36,680 nucleotides of DNA, taken from contig AXWR01000028.1 of the NCBI GenBank assembly GCA_000482765.1, positions 1 through 36,680 of the forward strand, read 5' to 3'. The DNA is from Meiothermus taiwanensis DSM 14542. GTDB taxonomy: Bacteria; Deinococcota; Deinococci; Deinococcales; Thermaceae. The notes below the pieces were generated by a model. The model saw only the letters and a program-made list of their open reading frames with translations, ran no database searches and was not told the origin of the DNA. Positions 13,106 to 20,984 of this stretch are shown here, piece after piece; within the stretch, counting starts at the first letter, position 1, and each line of letters opens with the position of its first letter. The position numbers and the translations under genes were made by a program.

Positions 13106-14230
13106 ATGCCCCGACGCGGCAAAGGCGAAGGCTCCATCTTCCAGCGCAAGGACGGGCGCTGGGCGGCCTTCGTGACCATCGGCTACGGCCCGGATGGCAA
13201 GCAGCGCAAACGCTGGGTGTACGGGCGCACCCGGCGCGAGGTGGCCGAGGCCCTGGCCCGGCTGTTGCCCAGGGCTGGCTATGGGCTGATTCAACCCACC
13301 CGCTTGCGGCTGGGCGAGTGGCTCGAGCGCTGGGCGGATGAGCGCGCCCGATCCAAAGGATTACGCCCTTCTACCGTTCAGAATTACCGCAATTATCAGC
13401 AGTTACTCAAGCCGCTAGCTGCCACCCCCTTGACCCGCCTTTCCCCGCTGGCTATCCGCGCTCGCTTTGCAGAACTGGCGGAACTCTCCCCTTCCACCCG
13501 TCGCCATTTGTACCAATTCCTGCGAGCGGCTTTGCGGGACGCGGTACGGGTGGGTCTTCTGGAGGCAAACCCCATGGACGCTGTAGACCCTCCCACTGGC
13601 GGCACGGTGCGCCCTCCACGGGCGTGGAATCGGGAGCAGGTAAGCGCATTTCTCGCAGCGGCCCAGGGCCACCGACTGTATCCGATGTTTTACGTAATGC
13701 TGACCACTGGATTGCGTATCGGGGAAGCCATGGCCCTACGCTGGCAGGATTGGCAAGGTGAGAAATTGTGGATTCGCCACACCCTTACCAAGCAACGTAC
13801 CCTGGGCCCTACCAAAACTTTGGGATCATCGGCCCCTATCTACCTTGACCTTGCTACCCAAACCATTCTGTCTGAACATCGCACGCGCCAGGCTGAAGAA
13901 CGGGCTACTGCCAAGCGCTGGCTGGATCATGATCTGATTTTCCCGTCGGAGGTTGGTACTCCCCTCTCTTACCGCAATGTCATGCGCACGTTCCAGGCCC
14001 TAACCGAACAAGCAAAGGTGCCACGAATCGGTTTGCATGGGTTGCGACACACGTATACCTCGATGGCTTTACAGGCAGGTCTTAGCCCCAAGCAGGTAGC
14101 CGACCGCTTGAGACACAAAGATCCCGCCCTAACCCTTCGGATATACCAACACTTACAAGAAGAAGACCGGCGGCAGGCAGCACTGAACCTTGACACCTTA
14201 TTACACCTACAAAAACAGAGGCTTACCTAA
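13106..14230 (+). CDS. Tyrosine recombinase / phage integrase
   Basis: A 374-residue protein. The N-terminus holds an arm-binding motif (GEGSIFQRKDGRWAAFVTIG, AP2-like three-strand fold) and a helical core-binding domain (about 65-165). The catalytic domain shows R204 in TTGLRIGE, H311-x-x-R314 in HGLRH, H in LRHKDPALT and nucleophile Y347 in RIYQHL. It recombines phage and host attachment sites; the host site here is the 3' part of tRNA-Arg, 95 nt downstream. ATG 13106 comes 5 nt after the nuclease gene, so it belongs to the lysogeny operon. Confidence 0.93.
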   Translation: MPRRGKGEGSIFQRKDGRWAAFVTIGYGPDGKQRKRWVYGRTRREVAEALARLLPRAGYGLIQPTRLRLGEWLERWADERARSKGLRPSTVQNYRNYQQLLKPLAATPLTRLSPLAIRARFAELAELSPSTRRHLYQFLRAALRDAVRVGLLEANPMDAVDPPTGGTVRPPRAWNREQVSAFLAAAQGHRLYPMFYVMLTTGLRIGEAMALRWQDWQGEKLWIRHTLTKQRTLGPTKTLGSSAPIYLDLATQTILSEHRTRQAEERATAKRWLDHDLIFPSEVGTPLSYRNVMRTFQALTEQAKVPRIGLHGLRHTYTSMALQAGLSPKQVADRLRHKDPALTLRIYQHLQEEDRRQAALNLDTLLHLQKQRLT

Positions 14231-14324
14231 GAAAACTGGAAGTAGCAAAAAATCGAATCTGTCAAAAATACGACCAGGAAAGCAAAACATACAAAAGGCA
14301 AAACAGCTAAACATTTACGGATTG

Positions 14325-14371
14325 GCCTTCTAAGCGGTAGGTCGGGGGTTCGAATCCTCCCGGGCGCGCCA
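14325..14371 (+). other. attR: displaced 3' part of tRNA-Arg(UCU)
   Basis: The segment has an anticodon loop CTTCTAA (14327-14333, anticodon TCT), stem GCGGT, variable loop AGGTC, T arm GGGGG-TTCGAAT-CCTCC (14344-14360), acceptor strand CGGGCGC (14361-14367), discriminator G and encoded CCA (14369-14371). No matching 5' half (it should begin GCGCCCG) precedes it; instead there is A-rich phage DNA. This is what remains at the distal end after integration into a tRNA gene, where the phage copy restores the gene at the other end. Hence an intact tRNA-Arg is expected left of the window. The core should start at about 14325. Confidence 0.85.
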
Positions 14372-14727
14372 CGTTTTTGCAGCGGTCTTCAGAAAGAGTG
14401 CTCAATCGCCAACATGAGAACTGCTTTGCCAGGCTTGCTCTGTTGGACGGTCTAAAAAATAGGGGCTCCATGGTCAAGCAATCCGGATACCGGACGCGGT
14501 TTGAGCTGCTAGAGCAGGCCGGGTTGGATGGTTCGTGTCTCTGCAACCGCGGAAATGCCGGGTTAAGGGCGTTGGTTTACAACACCCACCGTTAGTAAAC
14601 TTGATAAAACAAGAGAACACAAGCTTGACATTAAAAAATTCCGGCTCTATATTCCTGCTTATAAGCCACAAGTCCGCCCGATCACAAAAAATTCCTTTGA
14701 AGCTCAGGTTTTTCCGAGAGGTATCTA
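14372..14727 (+). other. 356-bp gene-poor stretch between attR and the MFS gene
   Basis: No convincing gene. The 72-codon frame 14377-14595 has no ribosome site and an unlikely composition. The right part holds a strong promoter (14625-14653) and about 70 nt of untranslated leader for the transporter, with GAGAGG 6 nt before its GTG start. The left part is chromosomal DNA just beyond the provirus. Confidence 0.6.
14625..14653 (+). promoter_or_regulatory. Sigma-A promoter of the MFS gene
   Basis: TTGACA (14625-14630), 17 nt, TATATT (14648-14653). Near-consensus in both boxes and spacing. The transcript would have a leader of about 68 nt before the GTG start at 14728. Confidence 0.7.
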
Positions 14728-15945
14728 GTGGAGCCCACACAGAGCAAAACATCCTCGAGCGAGTACGAGCCTTCTCCGGTTCACGGCGTCTCTCGTACTA
14801 CCTTTATTGTTGGGGTTTCTAGCACCCTAAACGATACTGCAAACCACATGGTGCATCCAATTGTGCCGATATTTTTGACCAATGTGCTGGGTGCTTCGCC
14901 GATCGTTGTAGGTATTATCGAGGGAGCTGCCGGAGTCGTATCAAGCCTATTTACACTGCTAGCGGGTGTCTGGTCCGATCGAACGGGCCGTAGAGCCCCC
15001 TTTGTGGTTGGGGGATATCTGTTGAGCGCCGTTTCACGCACGCTAATGTTTGTAGCATTTTCCTGGTGGTTCGTACTCGTTCTACGAATACTGGATCGGT
15101 TCGGACGGGCTGTGCGATCCGCCGCGAGGGATGCTCTAATTGCAGATAGCGTTCCAAAAAATCTTTTGGGGCGGAATTTCGGCTTTTACAACTCGGCAGA
15201 CAATCTTGGCTCGTTGGTAGGGCCGCTGATTGCATCAGGTCTGCTGGTACTCTTCAACGAAGAGATACGCCTGGTATTTGCCTTTGCGATTATTCCTTCG
15301 CTCCTCACTGTATTCCTGCTACTCAGGATTAAGGACAAACCGGCATCGGCTCCTATCCCAGTAAAGAAAATCTCGTTTGCTCACTACCGCGAACTGCCTA
15401 GACCCTTCTACTTTGTACTGCTTGTCAACATCCTCTTCGCGCTTGGGAATTCCAGCGATGCGTTCATCATCTTGCGAGCCCAGCAACTAGGTGTCCCGGT
15501 GGCCATGATACCCATCGCTGGAGCGTTGGTTAGCCTAGTTGCCTTCGCCGTAGCGTACCCCGCTGGGATACTTGTTGATCGAATTGGCCCGGCAAAAAAC
15601 GTGACTATGGCATTGGTCTTTTATATCATCACCTATCTTGGTTTTGCTTATGTCCATTTGATCGGAACGATTGCCATCTGGCCTTTGCTCTTGATTTACG
15701 GAGGCGTGGGGGTTATCGCAGGGGCCTTTAAAACTCTTATTATGAGCAGCGTGCCCAAAGACCGCAGAGCAACTGCCATCGGGATTATAGTGACTTTCAG
15801 TGGAATAGCCGCACTGGTCGGAAATCTTTTGGCCGGGGCGATGTGGTCTCTCTACGGTTCGACTGCAACATTTCTTCTAGGGGCGGCATTCACGGCTGTC
15901 GCCTTAGTTGTTCTGCTGCTGGCCAGGTCAGCAAAAATATTTTGA
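14728..15945 (+). CDS. MFS transporter
   Basis: A 405-residue protein with about 12 hydrophobic helices in two six-helix halves. The loop between helices 2 and 3 carries GVWSDRTGRRAP, the MFS motif A (G-x3-D-R-x-G-R-R), and a related GILVDRIGPAK is present in the second half. Start is GTG 14728 with GAGAGG upstream. Substrate cannot be read from sequence; the general shape is that of drug or small-molecule exporters. Its codon use is AT-richer than the adjoining heme genes and it has only one CTCGAG, so it may be acquired. It stands alone, convergent with hemY. Confidence 0.85.
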   Translation: MEPTQSKTSSSEYEPSPVHGVSRTTFIVGVSSTLNDTANHMVHPIVPIFLTNVLGASPIVVGIIEGAAGVVSSLFTLLAGVWSDRTGRRAPFVVGGYLLSAVSRTLMFVAFSWWFVLVLRILDRFGRAVRSAARDALIADSVPKNLLGRNFGFYNSADNLGSLVGPLIASGLLVLFNEEIRLVFAFAIIPSLLTVFLLLRIKDKPASAPIPVKKISFAHYRELPRPFYFVLLVNILFALGNSSDAFIILRAQQLGVPVAMIPIAGALVSLVAFAVAYPAGILVDRIGPAKNVTMALVFYIITYLGFAYVHLIGTIAIWPLLLIYGGVGVIAGAFKTLIMSSVPKDRRATAIGIIVTFSGIAALVGNLLAGAMWSLYGSTATFLLGAAFTAVALVVLLLARSAKIF

Positions 15946-15961
15946 AGGATATCCGAGCGTT

Positions 15962-16050
15962 TCCCACAATACCCAGTACAGCGTTGTTTGCTGTACTGGG
16001 AGCAAGCTCTAGATAAACTACTCGTCACCCTGGGGCGAGTAATTGTGGGA
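15962..16050. other. Branched structured element between convergent genes
   Basis: An outer stem TCCCACAAT (15962-15970) with ATTGTGGGA (16042-16050) encloses two hairpins: CCCAGTACAGC (15972-15982) with 15990-16000, an 11-bp perfect stem, and ACTCG (16020-16024) with 16036-16040. Together they can fold as a three-way junction on either strand. No T tract follows any stem. It may end both convergent messages by structure, or be a remnant of a mobile element or a small RNA. Confidence 0.5.
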
Positions 16051-16057
16051 GACGCGA

Positions 16058-17437
16058 TTAGGACAAGGCTGTCTCCGCACCGGTGGGCTTACCTGCAAAG
16101 GCCAGCACCCGCTCGGCCACTTCCTGCCCCATGCGGATCACCTCGGGCAGCCCGACGCCGTGGTAGGCCGCGCCGGCCAGGAATAAGCCTGGAAGCTCCT
16201 GGGCTCTGAGGGCCTGGGATACGCGTTCTCGGTGGCCCACCGTGTAGCGGGGCAGGCCTTCCGGCCAGTGAAACACCCAGGTGTGCAGGGGTTCGGGGGC
16301 CCGGCCCCACAGGCGGGCCAGGTCGTGCAGAGCGAGCCGGGCCAGCTCTTCTTTACTGGCTTCCAGGCCGGAAAAATAAGCGCGCACCAGGCCGTAGCCC
16401 TCGGGGGCGCGGCCCGGCCACTTCTGGTCGATCCAGGTAAAACCCCGCACGCTAAAGCCCTGCTGGGCCGCCATGAGCATCCCGTGGCCCACCCTTGGGG
16501 GTAGTTGCTCTTTGGCAAAGGCAAAGGTCACGGTAGAGGAGGCCCCATAGGGAATCTGCCGTAAGGCCGCGGCGGCCTCGGGGTGGAGGGGCTTTAGCAA
16601 CTCCCCGGCGGTGCGGGCCGGGGTCGCCAGCACCAGGGCATCGGCCTGGAGGCTTCCCTGGGGGGTGTGGATGCGCCACCCACCGGTGCGCTCCAGGGCG
16701 GTCACGGGGGTGTTGAGCCTGATCTCTATCCGGCTCAGGCGGGCCTGTATAGCCTCTACCAGCGTACCCAGGCCGCCCTCGAGCGAGGCGAAAAGCTGGC
16801 CCTTCTCGCGGCTGCCCCGCGCCCGGCGCTGCCGGATGGCCCCCCGGATCAGGCTGCCGTGCTGCTCCTCGAGGGCCTTAAGCTGGGGGAAGGCCGCCAG
16901 GGTGGAAAGCTCGTAGGGATCGCCGCCGTAGATGCCGCCCGAAAGGGGGGCCACCAGCCGCTCCCAGACCTGCCGGCCCAGCCGGCGCTCGATGAAGGCC
17001 CCGAAGGGCTCATCCTCCGGCGTTCCTTGGGGCAGGAGTAGGTCGAGGAGGGCTCGAGCCTTCCCAAAGGGGCTTAGCAGGGGGGTTCTCGCCAGGGCCC
17101 AGAGGTCGCCGGGGATGACCATCTGCAGGCCTGCGGGGATGGGCCGGGCCTCGCGCCCGTCGTGGATCAGGGCCGAGGGGTGGGCGGGCTTGGTGCCCAC
17201 AATCCGGTTCTCCAGGCCCAGCTTCTGCATCAGCTCCAGGGCCCAGGGCTTGTAGCGCACCACCGCATCGGGGCCGCCCTCCAGCACAAAACCGTGCTCG
17301 GCCACGGTGGTGATCTTCCCGCCCAGGCGGGCGGTGGCCTCGAGCAAGGTGATCTGCAGCTGGGGAGCGGCCTGCTGCAGGTAATAGGCCACCGAAAGGC
17401 CTGCCGCCCCGCCCCCCACCACCACCACGCTAGCCAT
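16058..17437 (-). CDS. hemY: Coproporphyrinogen III oxidase, HemY/CgoX type
   Basis: A 459-residue FAD flavoprotein of the protoporphyrinogen-oxidase family. The dinucleotide motif VVVVGGGAAGLSVAYYL lies at residues 4-20, LEATARLGGK follows, and the C-terminal FAD-binding stretch LPGLFLAGAAYHGVGLPEVI is present. Because HemQ is encoded in the same operon, the substrate is expected to be coproporphyrinogen III (oxygen-dependent six-electron oxidation to coproporphyrin III) rather than protoporphyrinogen. Start ATG 17437 has AGGA 5 nt upstream and overlaps hemH by 8 nt; the frame extends to 17470 without a site. Last gene of the heme operon. Confidence 0.9.
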   Translation of the reverse strand: MASVVVVGGGAAGLSVAYYLQQAAPQLQITLLEATARLGGKITTVAEHGFVLEGGPDAVVRYKPWALELMQKLGLENRIVGTKPAHPSALIHDGREARPIPAGLQMVIPGDLWALARTPLLSPFGKARALLDLLLPQGTPEDEPFGAFIERRLGRQVWERLVAPLSGGIYGGDPYELSTLAAFPQLKALEEQHGSLIRGAIRQRRARGSREKGQLFASLEGGLGTLVEAIQARLSRIEIRLNTPVTALERTGGWRIHTPQGSLQADALVLATPARTAGELLKPLHPEAAAALRQIPYGASSTVTFAFAKEQLPPRVGHGMLMAAQQGFSVRGFTWIDQKWPGRAPEGYGLVRAYFSGLEASKEELARLALHDLARLWGRAPEPLHTWVFHWPEGLPRYTVGHRERVSQALRAQELPGLFLAGAAYHGVGLPEVIRMGQEVAERVLAFAGKPTGAETALS

Positions 17438-18416
17438 GCCGTCCTGCCGTTTCCGCTTCAGGCCGCTCAAAGGCGGCCCATTCCCGCACCACCAGGTCGC
17501 GCAGCACCTCGATGTAGTCGGGGTCGGCGTTCAGGCTGCGGGTGCGCAGGAGGCGCAGCCCCAGCCGGGCCGCGGTGTTCTGGGCCTCGTAGTCGAGGTC
17601 GTAGAAGACCTCGAGGTGATCCGAAGGAAAGCCCACCGCCGTCACCACCACCTCCTGGTAGCCCTGGGCGGCGGCTTCCTCGAGCCGCTCGTTCACATCG
17701 GGCCCAATCCAGGGCTCCGGGGTGCGGCCCGCCGACTGCCAGGCGGTGTCCCAGTGGGCCAGGCCCAGCTTCTGCGCCACCCGCTCGGCGGTGGTGCGCA
17801 CCTGGGCCTGGTAGATTCCATCCTGGGCCGATTTTTCGGGTATCGAGTGGGCCGTAAAGAGGAAAAGGGCCCGCCCCGGCTCGCGCAAGCACCAGACCTG
17901 CTCGAGCACCCGCTGGGCTAGGGCCTGGATATAACCCGGATGCTCGGGGTAGGCCTCCACCAGCCGGAAGCGGAAAGGATGCCCCAGCTCGGCCAGGGCT
18001 TTTTCCACCTTCTCGCGGTACTCGGCGATGCTGCGGGAGGAAAAGTGCGGCGCGGCCACGATGCCCACCGCCTGCTTGACCCCATCCTGGGCCATGGCCT
18101 GCACCGCCTCGGCGATGAAGGGGTGCCAGTGCTTGGTGCCCAGGTAGACCCGCGCGGGGCCGCGCACACGGGGGCCTGGGGAGCTCTGGAAAGGCTGGGG
18201 GTAGAGGGGCAGGCTGGCGTTCAGGGCCGCCTCGAGGCGCACCGCCTGGGCATAGGTGATCTCGTTCAGGGGGCTGCGCCCAATCAGGTGGTAGCGCTCG
18301 GAGAGCTCGGCCAAGAGCTCCGGGCTGGGGGGCCGCCCGCGCCGGATGTCGGTGTAGTAGGGCTCAATTTCTTCCTGCCGGTAGGGGGTGCCGTAGGCCA
18401 TCAAGAGTACGTTCAT
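17430..18416 (-). CDS. hemH: Coproporphyrin/proto ferrochelatase
   Basis: A 328-residue ferrochelatase. It inserts Fe2+ into coproporphyrin III (expected in this HemQ-containing pathway) to give coproheme. Key segments: NVLLMAYGTPY at the N-terminus, GIVAAPHFSSRS with the metal-ligand His, FTAHSIPEKS, and VVTAVGFPSDHLEVFYDLD with the conserved His/Glu. ATG 18416 has GGAG upstream, 11 nt after hemQ; the 3' end overlaps hemY. Usual length for the soluble bacterial type. Also called CpfC. Confidence 0.92.
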   Translation of the reverse strand: MNVLLMAYGTPYRQEEIEPYYTDIRRGRPPSPELLAELSERYHLIGRSPLNEITYAQAVRLEAALNASLPLYPQPFQSSPGPRVRGPARVYLGTKHWHPFIAEAVQAMAQDGVKQAVGIVAAPHFSSRSIAEYREKVEKALAELGHPFRFRLVEAYPEHPGYIQALAQRVLEQVWCLREPGRALFLFTAHSIPEKSAQDGIYQAQVRTTAERVAQKLGLAHWDTAWQSAGRTPEPWIGPDVNERLEEAAAQGYQEVVVTAVGFPSDHLEVFYDLDYEAQNTAARLGLRLLRTRSLNADPDYIEVLRDLVVREWAAFERPEAETAGRHG

Positions 18417-18427
18417 GGGCGGTCTCC

Positions 18428-19210
18428 TTAGGCTAGATCCTCCAGCACCTCGCGGATGTCCTTTTTAATGCAGGTAAACATGGGGGTATCGCGGAGGGTG
18501 TAGAGGCTGGCCTCGGTAAAGCGCAGGCGCTGCACCAGATCGACGAACTCCTGGGGGTAGTTGGAGTCGAAGGCCACCACAAACTCCTGGTCGTCGATGC
18601 CGTAGGAGTAGGAGGTATTCAGGGTTACGCCGGTAAAAGGGGCCGAGACGTAGATGTGCTCGTCCATCATGCCCTGGCGGGCCTGGGGCGAAAGCTTGTA
18701 CCAGGGCCGGGTCTTGACAAAGGGGTAGACGAACAGGTACTGGCCCTGCCCCGGCAGGAGGTGCACCCCCTCGCCCTCGGGGTTGAAGCGATCCACGTAG
18801 ATGGAGCGCTTCTGCATGGAGAGGAAGGAGTAGGGCTGGCTCAGATAGCCGGCCAGCGCGGTGCGGTTGAGCTCGCGCTGCATGGCCTGGAAGTCGGGCA
18901 CGTTAAAGCTGATGCGCCAGAGCATGAAGTCTACGTCGGCCCGGGTGCCCACCAGGCTGTAGGTGCGCAGGATAAAGCCCTCCCCCCGCTGAGCCCAGCG
19001 CTCACACACCTCGGCGAACTCGCGCTTGGCGGCGGCCTTGAACTCGGGGCTCTGCCTTCTGAACTCGGGGTTTAGCTTGAAGAAGGCGTAGTTCATGAAC
19101 TGCCGTTTGGCCTGGTCGGGGGCCTTGCGGCTGATCAGGCCCGCCGGATCCAGATCGACCATGCGCCGGGTTTCCTTCTCTTTGTACTCACGGGTTTCCT
19201 TCTCGTTCAT
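18428..19210 (-). CDS. hemQ: Coproheme decarboxylase HemQ/ChdC (chlorite dismutase family)
   Basis: A 260-residue member of the chlorite-dismutase-like family. It oxidatively decarboxylates two propionates of coproheme to vinyls, giving heme b. Diagnostic segments: GTRADVDFMLWRI (about 88-100), QPYSFLSMQKRSIY, GQYLFVYPFVKTRPWY and QARQGMMDEH with H185, then GIDDQEFVVAFD. Its neighbours are the substrate-supplying enzymes HemH and HemY, so a heme role rather than chlorite detoxification is clear. ATG 19210 overlaps the hemE stop by 4 nt. The N-terminal 20 residues are highly charged and may be flexible. Confidence 0.93.
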   Translation of the reverse strand: MNEKETREYKEKETRRMVDLDPAGLISRKAPDQAKRQFMNYAFFKLNPEFRRQSPEFKAAAKREFAEVCERWAQRGEGFILRTYSLVGTRADVDFMLWRISFNVPDFQAMQRELNRTALAGYLSQPYSFLSMQKRSIYVDRFNPEGEGVHLLPGQGQYLFVYPFVKTRPWYKLSPQARQGMMDEHIYVSAPFTGVTLNTSYSYGIDDQEFVVAFDSNYPQEFVDLVQRLRFTEASLYTLRDTPMFTCIKKDIREVLEDLA

Positions 19211-20262
19211 GCAGGTTCCTCGCTGTGTCGGTTGAACTGATGCACCACCTCGACCAGGTGGGCCACATGCTCTGGGGGTGTGGTGCGGATCACCCCGTGG
19301 CCCAGATTGAAGATATGGGGGCCGCCCAGACCAGCCCTGAGCACTTTATGGGCTTCCTGGGTAATGACCTCGAGCGGGGCCAGCAAGACCGCCGGGTCGA
19401 GGTTGCCCTGCAGGGTGTGGGCCGGGAAGAAGGGGCGCACCTGGGCCAGGCTCAGGCGCCAGTCCACGCTCACCACCTCGCAGGGTAGCTCCGCCAGCAG
19501 AGAATAGAGGTGCGAGGCCCCCACCGCCAGGTAGATGCGCGGCACACCCAGGCCGGCCAGGGCCGAGAGGACTTTCTGGTTGTAGGGCAGGCCAAAGGTG
19601 CGGTAGGTATCCGGGTCGTGCAGGCCAGCCCAGGAATCGAAAAGCTGGATGGCCTGGGCCCCGGCCTCGATCTGCATCCGCAGGTAGCGGATGGTGAGCT
19701 CGGTGAGCTTTTCCAGCAAGCGGTGGGCCAGGGCCGGCTCCTGGCGCAGAAAGGCGCGGAAGTCCTCGTAGTCCTTGGAGCCGCTCCCCTGCACCAGGTA
19801 GGTGGCCAGGGTAAGGGGGGCCCCGGCGAAGCCGACGAGGGCCACGGGCTTGCCGGCCAGTTCGCGCCGCACCAGCCGGATGGCCTCGGCCACGTAGGGT
19901 GCGATTTCCTGGGTTTCGGGCAGGTGCAGGGCCTCGAGCTGGGCCCGGCTGCGCAGCGGCTCGGCCACCACCGGCCCCGGGTTGAACTCGACCGGCACCC
20001 CCATGGCCGGCAAGGGGGTCATGATGTCGCTGAAGAGGATGGCCGCGTCCAGCGGAAAGCGGCGCAGGGGCTGTAGGGTGATCTCGGCGGCCAGCTCGGG
20101 GGTTCTTACCATCTCCCAGAAGCTGGCCCGGGCCTTGATGGCGCGGTACTCGGGCAGGTAGCGCCCGGCCTGGCGCATCAGCCAGAGGGGGGCCCTGGGG
20201 GTATCTTCCCCCCAGGCGGCCCGCAAAAATAGTACGCTCGCGGTGGTGGTGAGGTTTTTCAA
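19207..20262 (-). CDS. hemE: Uroporphyrinogen decarboxylase
   Basis: A 351-residue enzyme that removes four carboxyl groups from uroporphyrinogen III to give coproporphyrinogen III. The UROD signature PLWLMRQAGRYLPEYR (about residues 25-40) is intact and contains the catalytic Arg; FSDIMTP supplies the catalytic Asp, and FNLGHGV sits near the C-terminus. The start is TTG at 20262, with AAGGAG 5 nt upstream and overlapping the response-regulator stop (TTGA). Such a weak start coupled to the regulator gene is worth noting. Confidence 0.93.
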   Translation of the reverse strand: MKNLTTTASVLFLRAAWGEDTPRAPLWLMRQAGRYLPEYRAIKARASFWEMVRTPELAAEITLQPLRRFPLDAAILFSDIMTPLPAMGVPVEFNPGPVVAEPLRSRAQLEALHLPETQEIAPYVAEAIRLVRRELAGKPVALVGFAGAPLTLATYLVQGSGSKDYEDFRAFLRQEPALAHRLLEKLTELTIRYLRMQIEAGAQAIQLFDSWAGLHDPDTYRTFGLPYNQKVLSALAGLGVPRIYLAVGASHLYSLLAELPCEVVSVDWRLSLAQVRPFFPAHTLQGNLDPAVLLAPLEVITQEAHKVLRAGLGGPHIFNLGHGVIRTTPPEHVAHLVEVVHQFNRHSEEPA

Positions 20263-20984
20263 GTTAGCTCCTTAGAAAAAGCAGTATCGGATTTGCACTC
20301 GGGCTCCGGGGTGAAGCGGTAACCCACCCCCCAGACCGTATGAAAGTGCACCGGGCGGGCCGGATCGGGCTCGAACAGCCGGCGCAGGCGCATCACGAAG
20401 TTGTCGATGGTGCGGCTGCTGGGAAACACCTCCTGGCCCCAGACCCGGTCGAGGATCTCGTCGCGGCTTACCACCTCGCCGGCCCGCTCGATCAAAAGGC
20501 GCAGGATGGCCATCTCGCGCTCGCCCAGGGCCTCTTTGCGACCATCCTGGAGGTAGGCCGTCCAGGCCCGAAAATCCACCCGATGGCCGGCAAACTCGTA
20601 CACCGCCCTTGGGGTCTCGGCCCGGCGGCGCAGAAGGTTCTTGACCCGCAACAAAAACTCGGGCAGGTGGAAGGGTTTGGCCAGGTAATCGTCGCCCCCC
20701 ACCCTGAGGCCCTCCACCCGCTCCTCGGGGGCCCCTCTGGCCGATAGGAACAGCACCGGGGTGGTCTGGCCCTGGGCGCGCATCTGCCGGCAGACCTGCA
20801 GGCCATCGAGGCCCGGCAGCATCACGTCGAGCACCACCAGGTCGGGGTTCCAGGCTGCCCAGCGTGCCAGTGCTGCGCGACCATCCGGGGCAATTTCTAC
20901 CACGTAGCCCTCGCCCTCGAGGTTATCGGCCAGGGCCCCGGCCAGGGCCGGCTCATCTTCAACCAGCAGCACCTTGGGCTTCAC
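20259..20984 (-). CDS. OmpR-family response regulator in the heme operon
   Basis: A 241-residue regulator. Receiver domain residues 1-120 hold E9-D10, phosphoacceptor D53 in VVLDVMLPG and conserved Lys in YLAKPF. A Trans_reg_C winged-helix domain lies at about 130-228 (LGEREMAILRLLIERAGEVVSR, then TIDNFVMRLRRLFE and VWGVGYRF). Start GTG 20984 has GGAGG upstream and overlaps the kinase stop by GTGA. Family members bind tandem repeats about 11 bp apart; such repeats are seen at the hemA promoter (26083-26104), so autoregulation of heme synthesis is plausible. Confidence 0.9.
   Translation of the reverse strand: MKPKVLLVEDEPALAGALADNLEGEGYVVEIAPDGRAALARWAAWNPDLVVLDVMLPGLDGLQVCRQMRAQGQTTPVLFLSARGAPEERVEGLRVGGDDYLAKPFHLPEFLLRVKNLLRRRAETPRAVYEFAGHRVDFRAWTAYLQDGRKEALGEREMAILRLLIERAGEVVSRDEILDRVWGQEVFPSSRTIDNFVMRLRRLFEPDPARPVHFHTVWGVGYRFTPEPECKSDTAFSKELT

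Larger units (their letters stand above)
1..14371. mobile_element. Provirus of the P23-77 / phiIN93 type (partial, left end outside window)
   Basis: Leftward virion genes (packaging ATPase, a membrane protein, a 169-aa then a 291-aa capsid protein, then small TM and coiled-coil proteins) match in order and size what I recall of Thermus phage P23-77 (ATPase, VP15, VP16, VP17). That phage is a tailless icosahedral virus with an internal membrane and two single beta-barrel major capsid proteins. No tail, portal or large terminase gene is visible. The right end is fixed by an integrase followed by a tRNA 3' fragment. Relatives have genomes of roughly 17-20 kb, so a few kb probably lie left of position 1. 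All reading frames appear open, so the element may be intact. Family assignment is by synteny and size, not by alignment. Confidence 0.82.

Noticed and set aside
14325..14371. Functional tRNA gene
   Set aside because: Only the 3' part is present; there is no D arm or 5' acceptor strand, so it is an attachment-site remnant.
14377..14595. 72-codon frame just after attR
   Set aside because: No ribosome site or recognisable motif; lies in chromosomal DNA beside the tRNA fragment.
15962..16050. Integron attC site or CRISPR-like repeat
   Set aside because: No RYYYAAC/GTTRRRY boxes, a single copy, and no spacer periodicity. No CRISPR array was found anywhere in the window.
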